Below, piece by piece: positions 1 to 14,300 of a stretch of DNA of 64,000 nt. The stretch is from NCBI GenBank assembly GCA_964035545.1, contig OZ037765.1:31215504-31279503 (forward strand), read 5' to 3'. How positions within the stretch are numbered: the first letter of the stretch is position 1; each line of letters opens with the position of its first letter. The notes under the pieces were generated by a model, which was not told where the DNA came from, did no database searches, and was given only the letters and a program-made list of their open reading frames with translations. This DNA is from Bugula neritina (taxonomy: Eukaryota; Bryozoa; Gymnolaemata; Cheilostomatida; Bugulidae). The position numbers and the translations under genes are program-made.

Positions 1-419
1 AAGATTAGATCTAATGTAATAGCATAAGATTTTGATTTGATTTGGTAAAAGTCTCATATATTTCTATATTAATGACTATAAGAGTATTCGAATGCATTTA
101 TTCTGATAGGTTTAAGGCTCTTTTAAATTAAGAAATTTAAAGCTTAAAGCTAATACAAAATTTCCCTTATTTATTTTATTAAAAAAGATAAACTTTAAAG
201 CAACTTAGCAACCATCACCATAACAATAGGTTTTGTTTTCTAATGAGACAAAATGAAAGTTAATATCGCATTGCTATTTAAATTCACTGCAAGTGTAGAT
301 TACATACAGTGTTTAAGGGTAAATTCTTTTTGCAATTAATAACAGTAAGTTGCAAGTTTTGTGTTTTTTAATTTGTTATATTTTCTTCTTGAGCATGTTC
401 AGTTGTTTAATTATTTTAG
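1..419. other. AT-rich flank, no gene seen
   Basis: I see no coding exon, RNA gene or repeat here. The stretch lies upstream of the ALKBH7 start and may hold its promoter or 5' leader. A TTTTAG directly before the ATG at 420 could be a 3' splice site, so a 5' untranslated exon may lie further left. Confidence 0.4.
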
Positions 420-1683
420 ATGACTGTGGTATTTCAGAAGCTTTCAAAATTCATGTGCCTCAGATGTCTGAAGTGGCAAAACTCTGCCTATTTACACCGT
501 ATTAGTCGTGATTTTCACAGAACATTCACCGCAGATACTACAAGTAATAAATGTAACATATCGCTTCCAAGTTATGCTCACTCAACAACCCCTGAACATG
601 TTCATCTGCTGCTACAGCATGACATGATAGTCTCTGAAGATTTTGTCTCTGAAAAGGAAGAAAAATCATTGCTTCAAGAGATTGAGCCGTACATGGCCAG
701 ACTTCGATATGAATACTCACATTGGGATGATGTATCTTACTTTTTTTATAAATCTATTTGATATGCTTAGTGACTATATTACTAATGTGAGTTCTGCACT
801 CAGATTGTGTTTAACCATTTTAATTTTGCTTATCTGATTATAGAATGTTTTATGTATGTCGTATTATTATTTCAGGCTATTCACGGATATCGGGAGACCG
901 AAAGATCTGAATGGAATGCAACCAATACTCATATCTTGTTGCGTTTAAAAGATTTTGCTTTTAAAGATGTTAACAAACCCACTGAGTTTGTTCATGTATT
1001 AGATTTAGAAAAAGATGGTCTTATTAAGCCTCACAAAGACAGTGTTCGAGTGAGTGTATCCTTGGGTCATCTGTCTATATGCATTAGGTTCTGTAACTTG
1101 TCTCTTATTTTCTTTGAATCAATATTGTGTTTTTAGTATCAAGTGTAATGTGTGAAATGCTTAGTAATAGAATTCAGGAGCAAGTTAGCCTTCATGCAGT
1201 AACCTTTATTATTCAACTTAATATTATGCCTATGGGTATTTATTAAGCATGTTAGTATGGAGAAGACGATAATCTTAAAACGTAACAGTGTTGTAGTTTT
1301 GTGGAGACACCATTGCTGGGATATCATTACTATCAGACTGTGTAATGAGACTAGTGGCTATAGAGAATACAAATATTACAGTTGACATTCACTTAAAACA
1401 AAGATCACTATACATCATGAGGTGAGAGTTCTATAGTCTGTTTTATTTCCAAATATCGCTCTTACGCTAAAAATATATTAAGTTCTATAATTTAAATAAT
1501 ATAATTCTTTTGTATCTAATTTTGTCTAGTTAGATATGCAAATCATGAACAAAAATTTTTTTTAGAAATGCGGCAAGATTTGACTTCACACATGAGATTT
1601 TACACAACGACCATTCTTATTTCAAAGACAAACATGTAGAAAAAGGCCGTAGAGTCTCAATAATATGCAGAAATAATCCATGA
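420..1683 (+). CDS. ALKBH7: ALKBH7, mitochondrial AlkB-family 2-oxoglutarate/Fe(II) dioxygenase
   Basis: Four coding exons: 420-731, 876-1049, 1297-1421 and 1566-1683, joined by GT-AG introns in compatible phase (242 aa; the human protein is about 221). The match to vertebrate ALKBH7 runs through the whole protein: RYEYSHWDD then AIHGYRETERS, HVLDLEKDG, FCGDTIAGISLLSDCVMRL, RFDFTHEIL and GRRVSIICR. The iron ligands are present, as HxD in KPHKDS (exon 2) and His in FDFTHEIL (exon 4), with the Arg pair that follows for 2-oxoglutarate. Human ALKBH7 is a mitochondrial protein linked to programmed necrosis and fatty-acid metabolism, not a clear nucleic-acid repair enzyme. The N-terminus is Arg/Lys-rich and lacks acid, as in a matrix-targeting peptide. 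Met at 453 is an alternative start (231 aa). The gene converges on the HEATR4-like gene, whose stop is about 200 bp away. Confidence 0.93.
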
Positions 1684-1885
1684 CGTACTTTTCGTAACAC
1701 AACTGTTGATTTACTAGCATAAATAATTTATAAAATCTTTTTAAAAATATTATGTGTAATACATGAGTGTATAAATGTATATTTTATAATAAATTAAAAT
1801 AGATGAGCAATTATTCTATTATTGTACATAAAAATGGTACACATAGTACTGGCAATCTTACTAAAACAATACTATTTGCAAAAGG

Positions 1886-4800
1886 TTAGGTTGAAAGAGA
1901 TTCAAGTGTTTTTAATACAAGTCGAGCTTCCGTTGCCAGAATACTATCACCACGCTCCTTTTCTTTTAGCAGTCGTATTATTTTCTTATCTGTAACTTGC
2001 AATGCTCCGAAAGCTCTTATGACCTCCTTTCTCACATTGTCACTAGGATCAAGCTCTAACATTTCTGTTAACACTCTTAAAACTTTTGTTTGCCTGATTC
2101 CTAGAGTTCCCTGAAAATAAAATGTAAAATTCCATCTAAAATAAAATATCACCATAGAATTCCATTTAAATTTCTTACTTATTCCTTGAATTTTATGCTT
2201 AACACAGTTGAGTGTTTAAAGCAACATTACTGTTGATTAATCAGAGATAGCTACAGGTTCAGATATCATTTAGTGTAAATATTTGTATGAATCAATTCTT
2301 TCTTCATTCAAAACTTCAAAATAACTTTTCATCATGAGAAAGTGATTTTCGTGCGGAATGCAGGGCTGGAATCACCAAAATTGGTGAAATTTTCCACCTA
2401 CCAGTGAGGTAACAGCATGAGCTCTAATAGTTGGGTCTAAGTGAGAAAGTCGCTTCACTACTGACTCAGCTGCTCTGGAGTACAGATCCAACACTCCTAG
2501 AGTGTGTGCAGCCTCCAGCCTTACCACCTACATTTACATACACACTACTATCACTATCAGCATGATAATTATTTATTTCAATCACATCACTTGGTGATGA
2601 AGGCAAGTATAAAAATGAAATTAGCTCTGATCAAAGTTAAGAGTAGTAAAGCTGCCATACATTAACTGTAATTTACCAAAACAGAATACTTGTGTTAGTA
2701 TAGCATAAAAAATATATAAAATCAAATAAAAGCCTGGTGTTTTTATAAATTTACAAACTAAAACTAGATTCAATTCATGAGTACTTTGCAAAAGTATTGT
2801 TGGATTCCAGTACATGTTAGTACTATCTATATTATTTGTATATGCATGGTAGCTAGTTGCTATAAGATGAATCCCAAACCTCTACTGAATCATCCCAAAG
2901 CCTTCTTTCTAGTGTTGTATACACTATATCTTCTCCTTCCAGGGTGTTGCATGCATTCTTTCTGCCAAGGTGCTGTAAGAGTTGAGCAGCTTCTTTTCTG
3001 TGCTCCCATACTGGAGAGCTAGTAAATTGCTTCAAAACTACCTCCACTAAATTCCAGCTTGACTCATTGAATTGCTTGACCAAGATCCTCAGGGCCTGTA
3101 GAGATGACAACTCTTCAAATGTAAACTATCGCCATACTTGTAATATTATATAACTTTTGAAAAAATCACAACTTCCACAATTCTATTAATAACAATAAAA
3201 GCTAACCTCTGCTTTTTTATAAGTATCATCACCATTGTTCAAGTAGTGCAGCATTTTGTCAACTGCACTGGAATTCTTCATGCATATTTTACCAAATGCA
3301 ATTGCTGCATGGAAGGAAACCTGATCATCTACATCTCTCTTGTTGCATAGGTGAGCTAGCACCTGCACCAGCTCATCAAATGATGGCATTTGCTAAAATT
3401 AGTTATTATAGTTAACCAACAGCATGCTTTTTATTAATTTGCTATTCAGACAATCAGATATAAAATAAATTTAAACTCGATGGGCAAAATAAACAAACTA
3501 AAATAAGGCTATACTTTATTTTAATAGCTTACTACCATTGAAAAGGTGTTTAAATTATTTTTACTAGGAAATTATGCAATCATCAACTGAGTCATTGAGT
3601 AAATACTTGCCTTATTAATAAATGCGATATCTTTTGTACTACACAAAGTTTTCAGCATGTCTAGTCTGACTTCATCATTACCAACAATTAAATAATCCAC
3701 CATTATCTGTATGAGCTCATCTTCTAAACAACCTGCATTTCATAAACAAACTTCAACAGTAAAGAAACTCGGCAAACAGCAGCTGCGACAGAATAAAAAC
3801 TATGAATTTTTTCACAAGTAACCAGTACTTTTTTCAGAAATACTAAGCTATTTTGTCTAAATTTACTTTTAAGGTGGCAAAGCAGAGAACTGGCCGAATC
3901 ATTTAATATCTAAATCAGGAAACTAACTTCAAAGTTTTATGAAAACTTTGGCAATAATTTTTATTAGTCATAAATCAGAAGAGTGCTGACCTAGTCGGAT
4001 CAGAGCTTTGGCTGCTTCATACTGCACTCTTTCATCAGAGTCCCCTATTATAGCAGTCTTGAGAGCTTGGAAGACATCTTCATCAACACAGTTTAGCACC
4101 CCTAGTTGCTACAAACAGCACAGACACTTGGGTATCCCAATTTATATAGAAGTAGTGATCACCTGTACTGGACTATGGTTAGACTGTCTGTGTCTCACTG
4201 TGGCATATTGTATTGAATAAACACTTAAAAATAAATTCAAAGGCCCTAATAAAAAAACACAAAATGTATTTGAAGTGATTGAAATGACTCACCTTAGCCG
4301 CATCTTGCCTTTCTTCAGTGTATTTTGACTTTAGGCTGGTCTGGAAGAGGTACTATAAATACAAAAGGTTATAGATCAGAACACAACATGTACAGCATCA
4401 ATCTATTATTATTTAATCTTTAGATAGAAAATTTACCAAGTAGACAAAAGTTGGTTATAACTGACCAACAAACCAAATTTGATTATAGATAATGGTACGA
4501 ATTTTATTTACCAATAAAATGTTATAATTGTTGTTCTAAGCAATGTAATAATATTGCCTACCTGTTAACTTGTGTATTATTTGATCAATAAAACTTTTCA
4601 AGATTTACTAATTCTAAACATTATGATGGTTAGTACAATGTAGAAATATATTTTACATTGTAGGCAGACAGAAATATATCATTACACTAGGAACAATGCA
4701 GTTAATAGTACTCTTGTCTTATAAAACTCGTTTTTCTGCTAAACATAATAGACCAGAGATATTTAATTATTAAACTGCAGATAGGTAATAGATTATAGAG

Positions 4801-7800
4801 ATGTAATAGAGTATAGAGATGCAATAGACTATAAATAAATTAAACTGTAGACATGTAATACCTAGAGTCCTAGACCATGGAGATAATATATAATCAATCA
4901 TTAATTCCACATACCTGAACTCTATCCCATTTTAATCCAATATGTCTCAACTGGCTTTTCTCTGATTTCGCTAAAATTAAATTGCATGATTATTAAAAGG
5001 TGTTGAAAATGCTACAGAGAAATATCTGTAATATAGAAAATAACTTGTAATAAAGAAGTTCATTTGATATAGCAAAGAGAAACTGTGAAGGTAAATCACG
5101 GGTCACAATAATTATTTGAACAGAAAAACTACAGCAGTGATCTAGCATTGGTCAACATGCTATTGCACTTGGCAGCAGCACACTAGCACTTGGCAAGTGC
5201 AAGATTCCGCGCCAAGGATCTTCTGGTTGTCACATTTTCATATAGCATTTATTGAAACACCATCTAACACAATGCGGCAATATATGTTCAAATAAAACAT
5301 CGTTCCAACGACCAGTATGTATTGACACAACATCATTAGGTGCTGACATGTATAAGCAGCATGTGCAGCTGAAAAGTAGGAAGAATCACAAGAATCACAA
5401 AAGCTGATGAATTGGGGAGTTGTGTACTATATGGGAAAGGTAGACAGGACAGAGTAATAGAACTACTAATACTCTCATTATATTAGTACTAAAAGTAAAT
5501 TATTAAGAATTCTATTCTAAGCTTGTTGGAATGACAGTGGAACGGATTGCAATTTACCCTCTGCTTCGCAATCATCTGATTGTATGAAGTTGTCTCCCTG
5601 GTCTGTACACACAATGAATATATTTACTATATGGTCCAGTATAGTGCAGTATACAATGTAGTTATCATAAGCTGATTTTAAAAGGCAATTTTTGTATTCA
5701 CATGTCAAGCTGTAGAACAATGTCTTAAAAAAAATTCAAGGTCAACTTAGCAGTGACTACATAACATTGATTATTTCATGTTATGATTTACTATACTGAC
5801 AGAGCGTAGTACAAGACTGACCTGTCCTTATGGCTCCCAAGGCATATGCCATCTTGCTGGCTCCTCTTAGAGATAAACTACTTGTTCTATAAAAAGAAAG
5901 AAATCAACAACTTCAATCATGTTGAAATAATGCTGTAGTAATACATGGTTAAATGTGACACACAATTAGAGCTTCATGCAGACGAAAACATTTACAAGTC
6001 TAAAATATTATCAATACTATTGTTTCTGAAAAAATATATATGTTGTGCATAAAATATAATATGTTAAATGTTCAGATGAAAATCTCACTAATACTTCCAC
6101 GAAATAAGTAATAAGATTAATGGGTAGAAAACATAAGTTTTGCATGAATCTGCCATTATTATTCTATTGTGATAATATAATGTATAGAGGCGCTCTTGAA
6201 GAATAACTACATCCTGCAAAAAGAGTTTACAAAACATACATGTACTTTATATATATTACATGCACTATTTTTAGAGATTCTTTGTATCTCTGGCTGAAAA
6301 TAAATTCTGTAGACACAAATCGTTGCCATGCAACACATTCTTCACCTTCACCTTGAATGCTCCATCAACCTGTGCTGGTGCACGGCCATCTTTCGTGAAT
6401 AGAATAAATCTTCTTTACAAGCGTTGCACTTGCCATTTCCTTTGCAGTACTTAGGGTGAAGCTTAAGAGCAAATCCTAAAGTTTTATTTCTTTCAACTCT
6501 GCCTATTCTTGTGTATAGAATGCTGACCCGTTCAATACCGAGTATGTACTCAAAAGGCTTTGCTCTGGCAGCGGCATGAGATTTGACAGCTTGGCTTGCA
6601 GACTTCCACTTTACAAATTTACAAGCTTTCAGTTGTAAACAAGGTATAGAGTGACATGATTCACAGAAGTCGCCATCTTTGATTTCAATTATTTTCCTAC
6701 TCTTTTGTTTTAGAGATTTTTTATTTCCAAGGTTATAATTAGCAACATTACTGCCCACAGCCTCTGTGACCAGTATTATAACTGGAGGGAGCTTAGGTAA
6801 TAAAGCTTTCTGTGCTAAACCTTCCACTAGTGGTTCAGAAAATAAGACTGACTTTGAACGTTCTTTATGAGCTTCAATACCAGACTTTGAAATACTTTTA
6901 GAATGAGAAGGCATGGGTGGCAACGATATTCGTTTTAGAAATGATGGATTTTTAGGTGTACGGTTTTCATAGAATTTAGAGTTATTGTGGCCACTCCAGC
7001 TGACTGAGAGCTTCTTCTTAGGTCTGACTGGCTGAGAAGCTAAGGCCTTGGTGATTGAGAGACTTCGTTCCATTGCCTCCGTGGCATGTTGGCAAACCAT
7101 TACGTCATTGGGAGCTCCCATACTCTTTTTCCGTTTAAAAATGCTGTCACGCTGAATTCTACTGGCCACTTTTTCTAAACGGCGCTTCATTCTACTCCAT
7201 TCACCCATAGGAAGCAAATGTGGCGGAGTTCTTCTTACTTTGCAAACTTTATCAGAACATTTGTTTTTAACTTTTTCATAATTCTCTGAAATCCATGGTA
7301 GCATATACCCGACACTGTGAGCTAGTGCTTTGAGTTTAAAAGGTTTATCCTTAGCCTTAGTGAATGATATGCCCTTGACCTTTTTGTAATATTCCAGAGA
7401 AGGAACTGGGGTTATAGAGGAGCGGTCCTTTTTCCACTGGTTGATTACTTGGAAATTATAATCGCTCCGTTCTCTGATTTTTGTTATGCTGGTTGCAAAA
7501 CGAAGTTCATTTTTATGAAACTCATCTTCAAACTGGGGTACTGTGGACGTATTAAACTGCGTGGCATAGAGCATGCCAAATAAGCTTGAGGGCAAGTGCC
7601 ACTTGGAATTCAACAGATCCTTAGAGTCTAGATCTTCAACACTTTTCTTATACTGAATTGGACAACCAACCTCACACGGCCTCTTTGCCGCCCCACACAC
7701 TACGCATATGTTTAATAACTTTGTAAGACCCCGATTCAACTTGTTGTGAGATATATTCTTATCTTTGTAATCATTCATAATCTCAAAGTCTAAGAGAGGA

Positions 7801-7886
7801 ACTCTCTGAAATGCTAGCTTGTCCTTTAGCTCCTTTTTCTTTCGATTTGCAGCCACCGTGCGACCAAAAGATGCATCAGCCATCAT
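1886..7886 (-). CDS. HEATR4: HEATR4-like HEAT-repeat protein
   Basis: Eleven exons on the minus strand, high to low: 7886-6352, 5886-5822, 5602-5558, 4970-4915, 4352-4293, 4108-3991, 3732-3611, 3392-3207, 3095-2880, 2527-2402 and 2110-1886. All phases close, giving about 917 aa. The first exon encodes a long basic, probably disordered N-terminal half with two cysteine clusters (CVVCGAAKRPC near residue 62; CKGNGKCNAC near residue 490). The remaining exons encode HEAT-type helical pairs, for example VSFHAAIAFGKICMKN, VQYEAAKALIRLG, VVRLEAAHTLGVLD and VRKEVIRAFGALQV. Length and architecture (long N-terminus, C-terminal HEAT array) suit HEATR4, whose function is poorly known. The symbol rests on architecture rather than an alignment, so another HEAT protein is possible. 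The intron after exon 7 has a GC donor (AAG|GCAAGT), and exon 9 has a weak GTTTGG donor. Confidence 0.72.
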
Positions 7887-8345
7887 AAGATTCTTGTGTA
7901 TAACTACTTTCCAAAATTATTCCAACAGAAAATTTAAACAATAATTTGTAGAGATATTTTCAACAATCACATTTTTATATGCAATGTGATGCAACAATGA
8001 TTAAGCTTCATACATAATATTGCTTTAACAATCATTAGGCATTTAAATTCCTTTTCAGAGATTGTAATCAGTGTTTAAAAAACAAATATGAAAAATAAAA
8101 ATATAGTACAATATATCAAAAGCATTCTTTTAATTATAAGACTGAAAATTCATTAGGAATAGCATTTGCTAAAAATATTTATTTTCAAATCTTGAATAAT
8201 TTTGAGTTCCATAATAAACTACTTTATATTTCAGATAATAAAAATTGATCACCAATACTTTCAAATTCAAGTACTAAAATAGTATAACTTAAGACTAGTA
8301 TTTATCACTCAATGACCTCCACACCCTTAGATAATATTTATAAGC
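7887..8345. other. Intergenic, AT-rich
   Basis: This lies between the first codon of the HEATR4-like gene and the stop of the coiled-coil gene on the same strand. I see no exon or repeat. It must contain the coiled-coil gene's 3' UTR and the promoter or leader of the HEATR4-like gene. Confidence 0.35.
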
Positions 8346-11300
8346 TTACGGGTTAGTTGGAGCCAAGGCAGGCGTAGACTGAGTAACTTGAATAGGTTTG
8401 GGCTCCGCCTTGAATTCTTGTCGTTTTCTTGTAGGTGCCTTGTAGATAATGAGTTTAGTGTCATTGTAGAGTCGACCTTGATTCACCATCCTCTCTGGTG
8501 CTGGTCTGATATCAGGATCCGGGTGTACAAATGAGGTTATGCTTTGTGGATAACATTTATCACGGTTCTACAGAATAAAAAAATATTTTTTTTAAATTAA
8601 TGGTACAATGTTGAACAAAAGTAAATACTAAATAATTGAGTGACTAAAAGGCTACACAACTGTAGCCCTGTTCTTGTCATTGTATTTGTAAGACAATAAT
8701 TGTCCAAATAAAATATCAGTTATATTTCACGAAACTAAATTAAAACTCATCTTAATCATAAAAAATACTGAATGTAGTATTGGAGTGAGGAATTTAACTC
8801 AATACCAGCTTTGTTAATAAATTGTGCAACTCAAAATACAATAATTTATGTAGGGTTAAATAACTGAAAGTCCAGCAGCATGAAATAGAAATCAGCCCTT
8901 CTGCTGATTGGAGCAAATAAAACCCTTAAGTATGCTGTTATGACTTATGTTACTTAGTTTAACAATGAAACTAGTATACTGTGAGAAATCAAAGTAAAAC
9001 AATAATCATTAGCAAATGTGTATATGACAGCTTTTTCAACAATAAACTTCCTGAAAAACTAGCTTTGAATACAATTAATAGTTCATACAAGAAAAACAAG
9101 AAAATATTATGGTGTGCAATTAATGTGAGATGAGAGATAAAAAAACTTTTTATAAATTACTGCACGGTGAAAAATAATAGACAAATTTCAATGACTGCAA
9201 TTCCCAGAATTACAGAGAACTTCTTTTAAATAGAAATTATTTTTAGCCTAATAAAAAGCAAAGTTTACCTGCTGCAGTTGTGTGTTACATTACATATAAA
9301 AGCATTCTTGAGCAATTTTGGGCATTAATTAAACTTTAAAAATTGAAGTGAAGATCAATGTAACTGTTGACTATTTTTGCATAACTGCCTGAAAAAAACT
9401 GCCTGAAAAAGTAGCTTTATTATTTTTAACTATATTATAAAGCAACACTTGTTTACTGAAATGACAACTCCAACCAACCTTCCCCAACAATACATCGAGA
9501 AAACTGTCTGTTATCAAATCAAAAATAATAAATTTAAACAAAAGCAGAAACTAAAATATAAAATTATAAAGGAGAAAATAACAACATCCAATACCTTCTT
9601 GCATATTGTACAAGTACAGTATAGAAACTACAATGCATAAGAAATATATGCATTAAACTCAATAAATAAAAAATGAAAAGCTTTACACACTAATAGAACT
9701 TGATACTCTATTGATACTCAATATTTAAAAGCTTATGTTAGGAATCACTACAAGCATAATTGCTTAAAAACTACATTGACTGTAACTATAATAATTCTAA
9801 AAGCTCCAGTTTTGAATTAAACAGTAGTTTATTGCCTACGCCCTACAGCAACATAAAAAGGAAAGATGAAAACATTTAGAAGAACTCTGAAGAGATATGG
9901 GAATGAACAGAATATTAGTTAGTACGTATATAGTACTGTGTATGACATACCACACGGCTGATGGGTAATGTCTTAGCCTTAGGTATCTCTTTAGAATAGT
10001 ATTTAAGGTGCATCACAGGTGTGTAGCTGTCCACCTCATCCACTTGTTCGGGGAGGGCTGGCATACTAGCCGTGGTCTGGAAAAGAACAGAAAGGAGGTC
10101 AGGCTATATTTTACCACAAAAACGTGAAATAAATATTTATATAATAATATATCAGCTTAGTGGTGATGAAAATCTAAAGATTTTAGGATGAAGAAAGTTT
10201 CAACAATTGATAGCCAGCATTAATTGGTTTTTATGAAGTTTATGCCAATTTCATATTCTTTTATTCTTATAAAACTCGAACGAATTTATAGTCGCCAACA
10301 TTGTGAGAAACCTTCATGGAAAGAACTTTTATGATTAAATACCCTTTATAACATCACCAATGGCCTTTAATAGGAGTCGAACACTGATTATATGTTTACC
10401 AAGTCAGTGCTCTGCTAACTAGACCATGATGCTCCCTATTTATTTTGCTCTTGTATAGATTGTCAAAAATTTAACATAAAACTGCCCTATGAATATGATA
10501 AACAAGATTCAAGGCTACAATGAATATTTAATAGAAAATCAGCTAAATTATGTGTTATTTAAACAATGAGTTATAGTAAAGTTACTAACAAGTATAGTAA
10601 CAACGTACGGTAACAGGCTGCCGTGATGACAATCCAGATCTGGCAACAGTCTTAGCAACTGATGAAAAGTCCCTTTTGGCTAAAAATATTTAATGTAAAT
10701 ATTTATTTATGATTTTAGGATCAAACAAATGCCGTTGAATCAGTTCGATAATTAGCAATTAATTTCCATTTGAATACTATTTTTTAAGATCAAATACATA
10801 GTAGTACTGCAGCAACACGATAAAATAGACTTACAGGCTCTGGTGAGTAGACGACTCCCCATACTCTCCACTGATTTACAAGCAGCTTCATACACCTTGT
10901 CCTGAATTTGTACCAACTGCTTGCTCAGTCTATCTAATGCCTCTCTCTACATACATAAGTTCAGTTGAGGAACGAATAGGGCTCCAGTAGTAATATAGAC
11001 ATTATAGTCATAAGGCGTTGAATGGTAACAAACACAATTCCTAAAGTGGTCTTATGATCAAGTATATAACAATGTAACATATATATATATATATAGTACA
11101 TGCATTATACATAGTGCACACTAAAATGCAAATTATAATAAGTTTGGAAGCTAAATTAAGAACTGGCTAATATAACCATCACAGGACAGTCTTCCATGCA
11201 TTAATAAGTGCACAAATATATGTCCAAAATATTTCAATATTTAGTTTAGAGGATGTGAAAGCAATACAACATATCATACAAGTGTAAGCGTAACATCCAA

Positions 11301-14300
11301 ATAAAGCTAAATATAAACAAAAATTGCCACACTAAACTTATAAGTGAGTAGTACAACATATATTATAAAGAACGTGTGTATAAATAATAACATCAGCTAG
11401 TTGGCACATAAGTGAAAAATTATAAATCAATTTGGAGTTGCCCTACTTACAAACTTTCTGGTTTCCTCAGTACACATCTCACTCTTTAATAGCAATAGCA
11501 TAGTATTTAGTGACAATTTTCTACATAGTTTGAATGTATTAGATAAATAAAAAAATATTATGCTACTGATTTATTCTAGAAAAGCTAGAAGAAAGTGTGT
11601 GCTTATCAAAACAATTCTTCCAATAAAAGAGAAGACTCAAAATTGGATATGTAGATTCACATATTTTTTACAAAAAATATATAATTTAGCGACTGCATAT
11701 ATGCATAACACTGCAGAGATTATCAATCTAGCTCTAGCACTACAGAGAATGCATGCATGATTGCAGAAGTACTTCAAATATAACATATTGATAGGCAACA
11801 CTGTACCTGACACTATGAACAGGTGTTTAAAATGTTGCAACTAGTTTTAAAATAATGTTCATAAATGAACATTATATAAAGCAGTAATTGATGTACACTA
11901 ATTTTTGTAGATTAAGAATTATCATACCAATGCCAGACTCTGCAATTAAATTGAACGAATCATGAACATATAACTTTTCCCAAATATATGATTCAGTCAT
12001 CCACATAACCTCATACAGAAATACATGTTACCTAATTAGTTTTTTTAGTAAATTATACAACATATTTCACATAATTATAACAAAATCACAGAGATGTACT
12101 GTATGCATTTCTCATTATACACTACAACCAAATAAAGGATGGGAAGATAATTTCTAAATACAAAACATTGATAAAAATGAATGTAGCTTTGCATAAAGTG
12201 TTGAGGAACTATGTTAATAACAATCTAATACAAAAATCATGTAGCGTAAACGTAATACAAATAATATACTAAACAGCTATGAAATACTTAAATATACAGA
12301 AAAACACAATAATATATACTTACATTGATGTCCATATTATCTTCACTCTCTCTCCAAGGCAGGCGAGCTTGTCTCCCTGAAGAGGCTGTGTATAATATAT
12401 AAATAATTGAATTAGAAAGAGATGCAAACGTCAAAACCTAAGTTTTACTCTAAATCCACTATAACATTGTAATGCACTAATAAAAAGCAGTATTTATAGA
12501 AACAGTCCTTACATACCATTATAACGGTAGTGAAGTGATAGCTCGTTTACAATGTATTGCATTGTAATTGTATTGAAAAATATCAGTTGGCATAACATTT
12601 TAAATATCAGCAACAGTAAACTAGCTCTGTTGTGCCTGATTTGCTATAATAAGTAAAAGTTTTAAATTTTCTCTGAGAGATGTGTAGTCTAAGTGCATAT
12701 TCCATGTGGTTAGGTAATGGGGGGGGGGTATACAGACACATCCCTCACAGCCTTCATTTGAGTAAATTGTCTGTTTTGTTTAAGAAGAAAAGTAGTAAAA
12801 TCACAGGATAATAGAATTGCAAATTTATGTTAATTTAGTTTTAAAAAACAATTGGCTGGTCATCCAATGAGCTATAAGAGTTCAGGTAAGCAACCACTTG
12901 AGTGTTTAAGACAAGACTTGGTCCCAACACCGCCCTAAGTCATGTGATCAGATACGTACGTTTCTCTACATAGTTCCCTGGCACAGCTATGGCCACCTGG
13001 TCCAGTGAGTTGGGGTCTAGCTCATTCAGGTATGGCCTCAGAGCACTGAATTCTACTCTGTGGTGCTCTGACTGCCAGTAATCATCAGCTGGTGCATCAT
13101 ACGGCTCTGAAAACACATGTTACACAGGCTATAGCTCAAGCAGCTGAAACTTTTCGTTGGATCTCAACTTTAGACCAAAATAAATGGCACACAACAATTG
13201 TTTTGCTTACAAAATTACTACAAAGGCACATGCCCTACTGATATGGCATTTTATAACGTAATATTACAGTTTTTTCACTGCATTATGTCTAGTAATTAGA
13301 TTTTTAGCATGTAGCTATAGATTTCACAAAACCTTTGAATTTTTTGAAAATTGGAAAACTATAAAATGTTTAGCCACAGTAAAGCGGTGCCACTGGGACT
13401 ACCATGAAACATGAAGGAGTTAAATCAACTTTATCAATTCTGCAAATGTAATTTTAGGAAAAAGAGCACCATTTCCAATCATAATTTATTAAAAGGTTGG
13501 AGCTAAATGAATTTAGATATATAAACATATATTATACTAAATTACAAAATCTTGTAGAATTCTAAGAACATCTTAGTTCTACAAGTTTGCCATAGCATAC
13601 AAGTAGGAATCATTCTATTCCCGTAGTTCTTACTCAGCGTTATTAATGAAGAGTAAAGAAGAGGGATGTGCATGCAGAAGCAGATAGAAACAGTTGGTAC
13701 ACCATTCCACAGAGAAATAGAGAGTTGATAGCTAAAGTAGGGGTTGGTTTCACACGCTTTATATATAATATCATTCAATGGGTGAAAACTCTGGCATAGA
13801 AAGTTCCAGAGAGCAGTGGTCAAGAATTGCAAGTCAGTCAAATGTGCTGATATTTAGAAAACAAAAGCAAATTCAATATGCTTTTATATTTACACAATTT
13901 CATTGAATATGATGGCAATCAATAATTAGAAGTATAGTATTCTACTATACTAAAACTATAATATAAATAATATGAATAAGGTGAGTACTGAAATGTAGTG
14001 TTGTATAGACAGCTACGAACTGTAATAAAAACGATAAATACACGAGCATTGGACACATACATATTACATAACATGGTCAAGTACACCAAATTTACTGTGT
14101 TCATATTTATATAGCAAGTCCTGAAATTTCGTCTTGTAAATGAGTAACAGAAAAGATCACTTCTAAACATGGGGTACCGAGTGCATTCAATGCAATTAAA
14201 GGTTCGTATGTAATAATTTGACAGAAAGTGTGTAGGGAGATCAAAAAGCACTTTCTGTTTGCAACTCATAGCTACTTAAGTGTAAACTACAAGATAAACA

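Noticed and set aside
6100-6225. Possible HEATR4 exon starting DVVILQERLYTLYYHN after a good acceptor (TTTTTGCAG)
   Set aside because: In the phase required by the preceding exon it begins with ATG TAG, and no usable donor follows. Skipping it gives perfect phase closure.
10270-10435. tRNA gene
   Set aside because: A and B boxes are present but the sequence does not fold as a full cloverleaf and is followed by a body shared with another locus, so it is a SINE.
13542-14269. Two ~100-codon minus-strand frames in a long intron
   Set aside because: No coding composition, no splice sites in suitable phase, rich in Tyr/Ile/Phe as expected from AT-rich DNA.
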